Shown one piece after another: positions 57,173-64,000 of a stretch of 64,000 nt of DNA. The position numbers and the translations under genes are program-made. Below the pieces are notes generated by a model. The model was given only the letters and a program-made list of their open reading frames with translations, ran no database searches and had not been told where the DNA came from. This DNA comes from Nitrosomonas sp. PY1 (GTDB lineage: Bacteria > Pseudomonadota > Gammaproteobacteria > Burkholderiales > Nitrosomonadaceae): NCBI RefSeq assembly GCF_022836435.1, contig NZ_BQXC01000001.1, positions 2,368,121 through 2,432,120 on the forward strand, written 5' to 3'. Position 1 is the stretch's first letter; every line of letters begins with the position of its first letter.

Positions 57173-60100
57173 TCAAACAGTAGCAGTGGAACTAAGTGCC
57201 GTGCGTATCTCTTTCAATGCCTGAATCGTTTTCTGATTATTGGATCCGGATTTTAGTTTTTTCTCCAACATGTTGATCAAGAAGCTGAGTTGTTTGCAGA
57301 CAGAGTCGCGTTCTTTTGCATTGGCATTACCTTCCGTAAATGCTTGATGGTATTTCGTAATTAGCGATCTCACATTCTCTTGCATATCTGCTTGCTCAAA
57401 GCTATCTGACCAATAAGCTTGAATTAACGCGAAATCAGCAACCATGATTGCATCCCACACACAGCGATCCGACATAAACCGACCCTGAGCTATCAATAGA
57501 CCTTTTGTGAGTTTTACTTGGACACCAGCATCATCCTTCTTTAATTTCCCAAGAATCATATCTACCATCAAAGCGTTCATGACAAAATAAGGATTTGGCG
57601 AATTCAATGCCTGTTGATGTTGCTCGCCCTGGTGATAGTAATGAGAAGATTTTTCCAAATATTTCGTTATTTCTTCTTCGTTCTCTCCCAGCTCCGCCAA
57701 ACGCTTGTAGGCGCTTCCCATGATGCTAAGCCGCTCGCTTGTTTCACCAATTTTTAGTAGGTGTTCACCATATTCTATTGCCTTAATCAGCTCCGCTCTT
57801 TTGTTTTCTTCTTTTGCAGCGCGCACCTTGATGTTAATGAACTGCTCGACTGCACGCAATGTAGGTTTTTCTTCGTCGCTTTCACTGTGTATAGCGTCTT
57901 GGTAATACCGTATGGCTTCGGGGAACAGCTTGAAATTACCATACAATTGACCGAGGCGTTCCTGCACATTAGGTTGCTTAAACCACTCAACGGAAGATTG
58001 CTTCTGCAGTTGTTTCACTGCCTGTATAAACTTCTCGGCATCGTCCTGTGTATCCAACTGATCCAATTTAATTAATAATTCATCAGCGCAGACTGGCTCA
58101 TCCAGACTCGCATCATAATACCCCGACGCGGTATCCAAATGGAAATCCGGATCTCCATAAGCCTGGTATGCGCCCCAAGTATTGGAATTTGGATATTGAT
58201 TCCAGGTATCGTTACGCGCCTGCCAAACCGCATCACCGAACGATTTCCCTTTGAGCAAATAACTGTAGAATGCCTCCGCAAAAAGCGCTGCCGCCGCATC
58301 GTCTACCGGCCATCCCGCCGCAATCACGGCTCGCACGCCGCGCCGGATCAATTCGCGTGAAATACTCGCAGCAAGTTTGTGATAGGGTTGGTTAAGACGC
58401 TGATTTCCAGCGGTTTGGTCGATCTGACCGAGATAACAACAATTCAGAAAAACCAACTCGGGAATGGGATCAAGTTTGGCAATCTCTGCCGCTGTAATAA
58501 AAATCCCTCCGTTGAGCACGACACCGGCGCGCGCATCAGTAGAACCCAAAGCATTTTCATCATAGTAACCATGCCCGGCAATATGGATGATTCGATACGA
58601 TGCTGCAAATAAATCGTTGAAAACTCGTATGGCATCAGCTTGATCGGGCGTTTGCTTCACCTCAAACTTTGTCTTTAATAACGCCGCAACCTTATCTGCT
58701 TCAATCTGCGCATTTTTGAGCGGTGGAAACTCGGTTGGTGTAGCCGGATTACCCAGTACATAAGCTGCATTCGTTGCGGTATCGCGGACATATGCATCGT
58801 AATCGTTCAACTCCAGTTGACGAATCATATGCATACGTATACACAGCGGTTGCTCATCCTCCGCCATTAGCTCCCAAGGATAATTCGCAGTGACATCATC
58901 GACAACCAACACGATACGATCTTGATTCAAGAGATTATTTTTCAAATCGATTGGTATCAGCAACTCGAACAGCGTTTTGGATAAATCACGCGCATGGACG
59001 GTATCCCGGGTAATCTGTTTCAACAATTGCCCCACTAATTCGGGCTGTGTCGCTTGCACCGTAGCTTCTGCACGCGCTCGATCGGAAAGCGCCAGAAATT
59101 TTAATTGGTGTGCTCCATGATTTTCTCGAATCGATTGCTGATAAGCCATCGTCATGAGTATTTCTGTCAACAACGGATCTTGTGTTTCCGGTTGCTCCAA
59201 AGCTTTGCGTAACCGGTCTTTCAGCACCGCTGGCAAGCGATGCGGCACACCAGTCGATTCTATCGGTAGCGCAGAAATAGTCCAACGCCGCCAATATCCA
59301 CGGTTACTCGGAGAAGCCAAGCGTGTTTTAGATCCCTGGCCCCTAATCAGCCAAGGGGTAACAGTAAGCTGCACACCCAATTCATCCTTAAAACGATCTT
59401 TCAATCGATTCGTTGCTTTTACGGCATCAACCGCAGTATCCAGATACAACTCAACAAACTCGATATGTGCAATATAGGGGGCTGTTTCATCTTTTTCTAA
59501 CAATGTCCGATTAGCCAATACGATGCCACGCACAATGGCATTCACGGAGTCTTCCACGGCAATGTTGCTGGATGTGTTCGACCCAATCAATAGACTGCAG
59601 ATAGTCAATCCATCACTATCCGCTTGATTGATTTTATCTCGGCATTGCGCCGCGTGTAAGGCATATTCCAACCCTGCTTGTTGGACAACCTGTGTTAAAC
59701 GGGTCGGTGTGAGTTCTCCCCATCGGCCCAGCCCAATTACGATTGCACCATGCTGAATCGCTTGATTCCGTTGGAATTGATTTTGCTGTGCCAGCGCTAT
59801 CGCTACCGTTCCAATTCGACCGGGATAACGTCCAAGACGATAGCGTTCCGACAATGCGCCCCCCACTAAGTTGTCCACCACTTTTTCCGGTCCCGCAATG
59901 GTATCGCTTTCGTAATGGCTGACCATGATAGGATGTTGCGTATGATTAAGATCTCCATGACGAACGAATACCCCGAGTGCGCGAGTAAGTCCGGAATGCG
60001 AGGTTAGCTTGGTACGTCGTCCCAACAATCCTGATTCAAAGGATTCTGGGGTCGGGTATAGCACCTGCTCAGGCGTAACATCGAAGGTTTCTTCGAAACC

Positions 60101-62743
60101 ACGCGATATAGGGGGTGACATAGGTAATAAAGTCGTTTCCCCTTGTTCCAATAATTCACGATAAGCTGGAAACGCTGCACTGTAAGATGACAAATCGCCG
60201 TGTTCCGCTTCCGCATACCACATCGGCACGTTCGGCAAACGTCCAGATTCATAGGTTACGCGACCATCCCCGGCTGTCGTGGCTTGAAATACTAACTTGT
60301 TCGATTCGATTCTCACCCCACTCAGCGTACGCGATGCCTGGCCTGCGACATACCGAATGCATTCCACATGGGGAATTTCTTCATGCAAATCTTCCACTGC
60401 CGACTTGGCGGCACTCAGATCTTTATCTCCCAATTGCACTTCTGATGGTGCACAACGCGACAACTTATTCCATTCTGCCAGCGTGAAATAGGACCATTGA
60501 TTGTTGTCTCTAGGCAGCAATTCAAGCGCACCTTGGAATTGAGCTATGATTTCAACCACTTCTTTCAACGAGTGGTCAAAATCCAAGAAAGCCAAATGCT
60601 TGACCGTCTTGGCAACACCCGCCAGCGACGCTACCATATCGAACGAGCCGTGATTTGGCGTACCCAACATCAACACACGCGCACCTTTGCGCTGGCATAA
60701 GATATCCCAAAGATCGGGAAAATCTTGAATGAAACGACGCACAACCAGCCCCCCCATGCTGTGAGCAACAAACCGAACAGGTTGATCAGTTCGGTTTACG
60801 GCTTTATCAACCTCCTTAGCGAGTAATGCAGCGGCTTGCTTAATGGAGCGACGCCAGTCATAACCAAAAGGAATCACTTCATGCGAATCTGAGAGTGTTG
60901 AACAAAGCTGGCGATAATACGAGCCAACGAGCCCTGTTACGGTCACTGCTGGCGCGTTGATAGTCAACTTATCCAAACCACCCAGGGAAAGCCGTAGATA
61001 GTTCAACCAAACATCGGTGTCGTCCGCTTTTAATTCCGAGCCCATGATACCTGGCAATACAAACACGACTGGCTGCTTGGATCCGCTGCGCTTTTGCATG
61101 GCACGTAGCGTAGGCACAAGTTCAACCTTGCCTTCTTCCAGCGAACGAAACTCCGGTGGCCAATCGGAATTCGATTTATTCAAAGCCTGGACAATCAAGC
61201 GCCGTGTACGGGTATTGTCGAAGTAACGAAAATGAGAAACATCAGCACCCTTGTCAAAGATATATTGAGCGGATTCAGCGCGTCTCATGCCATGAAGCAT
61301 AGAATCTGTATTGACTACCAAATCGTTGTCGCTATTTTCATAAATAAACGTATCCGAAATGAAAACACCCAAGCGTTTTAACCAACCCGATCCTTCGATA
61401 TCTCCGGCAATCACGCCCAGATCTCCGGCTGCCTGAATCTCAGGATCATTCAACAACGCTACCAATGGCGATGATGGAATCATCGCTTCGATTCCGGGAA
61501 TTTGCGTTGAGTCCCAACGTTGTTTGATGGCTTCTAAGGTAATACGTTTGATTACTTGATAGATCGGCGACTGTCCCAAAAAAGGGATCAAGCCGATCAA
61601 ACTGGTAACGATAGAAAGAAATTGATCGGAATTTTCGGAAGCGAGCAGCGTTCCTCGCGAAGGACATGCAACACGAATCAGTCTTTTGATTCGGAACGCT
61701 TTGCTCTTCAGTATCTTGGCAAGTTCTGCAAGCTGTTCACGGTCATACTCGTCGATCACTTTAAACAAATCCTGGCGTCGATCGTAGCGATTCAATGCAC
61801 TCGCCGAGAGGTTCTGAAGACATAATAATTCAGCCACTAGCCCGCCACGCGAATGAGACACGATCGATAAGTTGGCGCCTTCAGGCAGTGCTTTCGCGAG
61901 CATCAATGCGTTTTCAATGGGACTCACACTCAAGGTTGGATGTTCTAACGCATAAATCTCTTCAGCAAAAGCTTGTGTCAGTATTTTCCATTCTGAATCA
62001 GCCGCATCCTCTTGCAGAGCTCCAAAGCTGCCTTGTGTCGACGAACCTGTTCCATGAATAAACAACAATATCGGTTTTTCTACAGTAATGGACTCAGGCT
62101 TGACTAAACGGTCTTCTTTTTTTGAGGCTTTTCTCCAACGGTACAGTCCGGGTGCATTATTTGTGAAAGCCTTTTGTTCAATTAGCCACACAATCAACTT
62201 TGCAGCCAATTGCCCGCCCAATTGATCAAATGTTTTAAAGCCATACTTACTGATCCAGTCCGGCCAATTTTTTAGGTTTTTGGCTGTTTTGAAAATTTCA
62301 TCTGCTTCAAGACGGAGCACTTGAACCACTCGAGCTTTCACATCACTCACCATGCCACGGCTGGTCACTTGATTGTTCAAAACAGGATTAATTTTTAATT
62401 CTGTTGACTGAACGCCAGTACCCATAATGCGCTGCTGCTGTTCCTGATAAGCAGCCACCGATATCCAGATCGAGATACCGGAATCTAAAACAAACTCGAT
62501 GATGTCATCCGTTTGTACTTCCTGCTTAGAAAGCTCAGATTGGCTTTCACGAGCCAACGACGAAACATCAAATACACCAAGCACTTTCACCTTACTTAGC
62601 AATTGCGTATCGACTGTATTTTCATTCTGGTACTGGACAATCGCCCCGTTCCTAGCAATAGCTTTCGCAGCCTCTACCTCTAACAAGGTCGATTCTCCAG
62701 ATTTGAGTAAGTTTTTACCGGGTATAAGCAATTGAATCGACAT
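57173..62743 (-). CDS. Giant CHAT-domain protein with two alpha/beta-hydrolase domains
   Basis: 1856 residues, no signal peptide. (1) Residues about 220-450: alpha/beta-hydrolase with LLFIHGTGSSTQG and nucleophile elbow VSHSRGGLVAE. (2) About 555-800: a second hydrolase, LCAT/lipase-like, with VLPGIMGSEL, DWRRS and elbow AHSMGGLVVRRF. (3) About 860-1250: a region of unknown function (VSHYESDTIAGPEK and YRLGRYPGRIGT). (4) About 1270-1520: a CHAT caspase-like protease with catalytic His in HIAGHGYY (about 1387) and Cys in VFLNCCYLGQ (about 1432). (5) About 1560-1850: TPR-like helices. GAGG precedes the start. The parts are known separately; the CHAT domain suggests proteolytic activation of the lipase-like parts in a defence or conflict setting (inference). 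Confidence 0.88.
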   Translation of the reverse strand: MSIQLLIPGKNLLKSGESTLLEVEAAKAIARNGAIVQYQNENTVDTQLLSKVKVLGVFDVSSLARESQSELSKQEVQTDDIIEFVLDSGISIWISVAAYQEQQQRIMGTGVQSTELKINPVLNNQVTSRGMVSDVKARVVQVLRLEADEIFKTAKNLKNWPDWISKYGFKTFDQLGGQLAAKLIVWLIEQKAFTNNAPGLYRWRKASKKEDRLVKPESITVEKPILLFIHGTGSSTQGSFGALQEDAADSEWKILTQAFAEEIYALEHPTLSVSPIENALMLAKALPEGANLSIVSHSRGGLVAELLCLQNLSASALNRYDRRQDLFKVIDEYDREQLAELAKILKSKAFRIKRLIRVACPSRGTLLASENSDQFLSIVTSLIGLIPFLGQSPIYQVIKRITLEAIKQRWDSTQIPGIEAMIPSSPLVALLNDPEIQAAGDLGVIAGDIEGSGWLKRLGVFISDTFIYENSDNDLVVNTDSMLHGMRRAESAQYIFDKGADVSHFRYFDNTRTRRLIVQALNKSNSDWPPEFRSLEEGKVELVPTLRAMQKRSGSKQPVVFVLPGIMGSELKADDTDVWLNYLRLSLGGLDKLTINAPAVTVTGLVGSYYRQLCSTLSDSHEVIPFGYDWRRSIKQAAALLAKEVDKAVNRTDQPVRFVAHSMGGLVVRRFIQDFPDLWDILCQRKGARVLMLGTPNHGSFDMVASLAGVAKTVKHLAFLDFDHSLKEVVEIIAQFQGALELLPRDNNQWSYFTLAEWNKLSRCAPSEVQLGDKDLSAAKSAVEDLHEEIPHVECIRYVAGQASRTLSGVRIESNKLVFQATTAGDGRVTYESGRLPNVPMWYAEAEHGDLSSYSAAFPAYRELLEQGETTLLPMSPPISRGFEETFDVTPEQVLYPTPESFESGLLGRRTKLTSHSGLTRALGVFVRHGDLNHTQHPIMVSHYESDTIAGPEKVVDNLVGGALSERYRLGRYPGRIGTVAIALAQQNQFQRNQAIQHGAIVIGLGRWGELTPTRLTQVVQQAGLEYALHAAQCRDKINQADSDGLTICSLLIGSNTSSNIAVEDSVNAIVRGIVLANRTLLEKDETAPYIAHIEFVELYLDTAVDAVKATNRLKDRFKDELGVQLTVTPWLIRGQGSKTRLASPSNRGYWRRWTISALPIESTGVPHRLPAVLKDRLRKALEQPETQDPLLTEILMTMAYQQSIRENHGAHQLKFLALSDRARAEATVQATQPELVGQLLKQITRDTVHARDLSKTLFELLIPIDLKNNLLNQDRIVLVVDDVTANYPWELMAEDEQPLCIRMHMIRQLELNDYDAYVRDTATNAAYVLGNPATPTEFPPLKNAQIEADKVAALLKTKFEVKQTPDQADAIRVFNDLFAASYRIIHIAGHGYYDENALGSTDARAGVVLNGGIFITAAEIAKLDPIPELVFLNCCYLGQIDQTAGNQRLNQPYHKLAASISRELIRRGVRAVIAAGWPVDDAAAALFAEAFYSYLLKGKSFGDAVWQARNDTWNQYPNSNTWGAYQAYGDPDFHLDTASGYYDASLDEPVCADELLIKLDQLDTQDDAEKFIQAVKQLQKQSSVEWFKQPNVQERLGQLYGNFKLFPEAIRYYQDAIHSESDEEKPTLRAVEQFINIKVRAAKEENKRAELIKAIEYGEHLLKIGETSERLSIMGSAYKRLAELGENEEEITKYLEKSSHYYHQGEQHQQALNSPNPYFVMNALMVDMILGKLKKDDAGVQVKLTKGLLIAQGRFMSDRCVWDAIMVADFALIQAYWSDSFEQADMQENVRSLITKYHQAFTEGNANAKERDSVCKQLSFLINMLEKKLKSGSNNQKTIQALKEIRTALSSTATV

Positions 62744-63039
62744 GTTATCGCCTCAAATTCAAATGTAACTTAAAATATTCTGCATTCACTACCATCCGCA
62801 TAGTAGTTATACTTTCGCAATCTTCTTCCAGTATATTCCACAGCCCTATCGCATAGTAATTTTAGTGTCATTTCTGTTCGATAAGACTTCTACGCCAACG
62901 CTCTTAAAAATAACTGATGAAAAGGGATAAAGTGTTTCGGAGATTAAATTTAATACTTTTCACATCGTGCTCCTTTACTTGGCCATTCCCATTTTATTTC
63001 TCGCACTTATGCACTTTCAATACATGCCTCTACTTGCAA
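62744..63039. other. Intergenic stretch between the lipoprotein gene and the CHAT gene
   Basis: About 300 bases with no recognised gene or repeat. Both flanking genes read leftward, so the CHAT gene's promoter should lie here if it is not co-transcribed with the lipoprotein gene. No clear promoter is seen. Confidence 0.4.
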
Positions 63040-63669
63040 CTATTTGCCAGTAGTTGGTGTAATTGGCGGAGCTGATTGAGCCGTTGTATTCGATTCTTTC
63101 TTTTGATCCTTCTGTTGATTATTCAGCTCTGGCGGAGTGGCTGGCGTTGGTGAACCAGTTGTATCCGCTTTAATATTAGCCAGGTGAGGAATTTCAGCAT
63201 TAATAAGCTTTTCTGCTGACTCTAGTAGTTCTTTATACTTAGTTTTGTACTCTGCTGCATCGATTTGACCATTCAAATAGGCATTACACAAATGGAACGC
63301 GCCGTCTCTATAAAGCTGTAACCCTTGGGAGCGATAAAAAAGTTGTTTTGCAACGGACGAAACTGCAGTCGCTAACTTAGCTTGCACTTCAACATTGCCA
63401 CTGCTTCCCGATAAAGCTGCTGATAATGACGAAGCTATGTTATCTGCGGCATCGGGTGGCGGCTCGGCACAAAATTTACCGTCTTCATATTTGACAATAG
63501 CCAAGCGCCTTTGAGCAACGGTTGCAAGCGTTCCAATCCTTTTGTCATTGGGGTTTGCAATATCACGTCCAACCTTATCTTCAATAACCGGAACAGACTG
63601 AGGAGGCGAAAAGAATGCGCATCCACTTACCATACTCACAAGAACTCCTGAAACGATCAGCTTTTTCAT
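63040..63669 (-). CDS. Hypothetical lipoprotein
   Basis: 209 residues with a signal sequence and lipobox (MVSGC, Cys about residue 17). A helical middle (AADNIASSLSAALSGSSGN, LATAVSSVAKQLFYRSQGLQ) carries two Cys, and a Pro/Thr/Gln-rich C-terminal tail (about 170-209) follows. AAGGAAAG precedes the start. No domain was recognised. It is upstream of the CHAT gene on the same strand, with a 296-bp gap; the functional link is uncertain. Confidence 0.7.
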   Translation of the reverse strand: MKKLIVSGVLVSMVSGCAFFSPPQSVPVIEDKVGRDIANPNDKRIGTLATVAQRRLAIVKYEDGKFCAEPPPDAADNIASSLSAALSGSSGNVEVQAKLATAVSSVAKQLFYRSQGLQLYRDGAFHLCNAYLNGQIDAAEYKTKYKELLESAEKLINAEIPHLANIKADTTGSPTPATPPELNNQQKDQKKESNTTAQSAPPITPTTGK

Positions 63670-63905
63670 TATCTTTCCTTAAAAAATATCCAATAAAAAA
63701 ATGCATCCATCTTTGATCGTACTATCGATAGCCTTGCGATGAATGTGATTATTGTCACTGATCGACTGTATTCAATGCTCACAGATAATTCGGCTCACTT
63801 CGCCAATCTGGCGCATCATCCATTAGAATGATGGGTATTTAAGTCCTGTAAACTTAGCTTTATATTTCTAATTCCAACGCTTAATGCTGCATTATTGAAA
63901 ATTTT

Positions 63906-64000
63906 ATGAAATCATTGCTTCGTATCCACTTCGTTTTATTCAGCGCTCTGTTTTTTCTCTTTAGCATGGGAGCATTAGCCTCCCCTGAAACCTTTCATCA
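63906..64000 (+). CDS. Start of a secreted protein (3' end outside window)
   Basis: From ATG 63906 the frame stays open to the window end and encodes MKSLLRIHFVLFSALFFLFSMGALA, a typical signal peptide with cleavage after ALA, then SPETFH. No function can be inferred. It is divergent from the lipoprotein gene. Confidence 0.6.
   Translation, partial: MKSLLRIHFVLFSALFFLFSMGALASPETFH

Noticed and set aside
57173..62743. CRISPR or restriction-modification genes near the CHAT protein
   Set aside because: No direct-repeat array, methyltransferase or nuclease motif was found in this window.

Overview
The window comes from a moderately AT-rich betaproteobacterium of the ammonia-oxidising genus Nitrosomonas or a very close relative. 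The main evidence is a hydroxylamine oxidation cluster on the minus strand (haoA, haoB, four-haem cytochrome c554 and four-haem cytochrome cM552; 23032-27333) and a gene for nitrosocyanin, the red copper protein of ammonia oxidisers (56497-56907). The rest is chromosomal housekeeping typical of Betaproteobacteria.

Layout. 2-2276: the 3' end of mnmA, a cysteine-free Crp/Fnr regulator, and three small envelope or stress-type genes (acidic coiled coil, DUF1328, BON lipoprotein). 2280-4775: IS debris and a membrane-tethered TAXI-type binding protein. 4776-8152: M17 aminopeptidase, MltD-like transglycosylase and queF. 8242-13925: smc, zipA, a ZapB-like coiled coil, zapA and 6S RNA, a chromosome-segregation and cell-division block. 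14013-19125: ampG, xth, pyrE and the paired peptidoglycan genes ycbK-like and ycbB-like. 19350-21021: an IS3-family element with 33-bp inverted repeats lying between two gene fragments. 21272-22762: a RhlE-type helicase. 22941-28236: the hao cluster with a candidate promoter and terminator, preceded by an unrecognised histidine-rich membrane-anchored protein. 28434-33152: a glcDEF-glxR glycolate/glyoxylate salvage operon. 33559-39321: an L,D-transpeptidase, small membrane proteins, a Bax-inhibitor-1 homologue, ruvB-ruvA-ruvC and a YebC-family gene. 39746-49101: fmdB, aspS, nudB, an FMN-binding glutamate synthase-like protein, a FimV-like protein, a DUF4124 protein and guaB-guaA. 49317-52023: a frameshifted secreted protein, two small membrane-protein genes divergent from a cysteine-bearing HTH regulator, and tRNA-Arg(CCT). 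52093-56375: a DHH phosphoesterase, argJ, a DUF815 ATPase and a Nudix-ThiE fusion. 56497-64000: nitrosocyanin, an 1856-residue protein with two alpha/beta-hydrolase domains and a CHAT protease domain, a lipoprotein, and the start of a secreted protein.

How the genes work together. HaoA oxidises hydroxylamine, and its electrons pass through c554 and cM552 towards quinone. Glycolate oxidase with tartronate-semialdehyde reductase fits salvage of 2-phosphoglycolate made by RuBisCO in an autotroph, although RuBisCO itself is not in this window. Several cell-wall enzymes (MltD, AmpG, YcbB, YcbK-like and a second L,D-transpeptidase) form a scattered peptidoglycan remodelling and recycling set.

The least explained items are the CHAT/double-hydrolase protein, the histidine-rich protein upstream of haoA, the long acidic tail of cM552, and a ruvC reading frame with no usable start codon. 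All calls come from reading the sequence. No database search was run.
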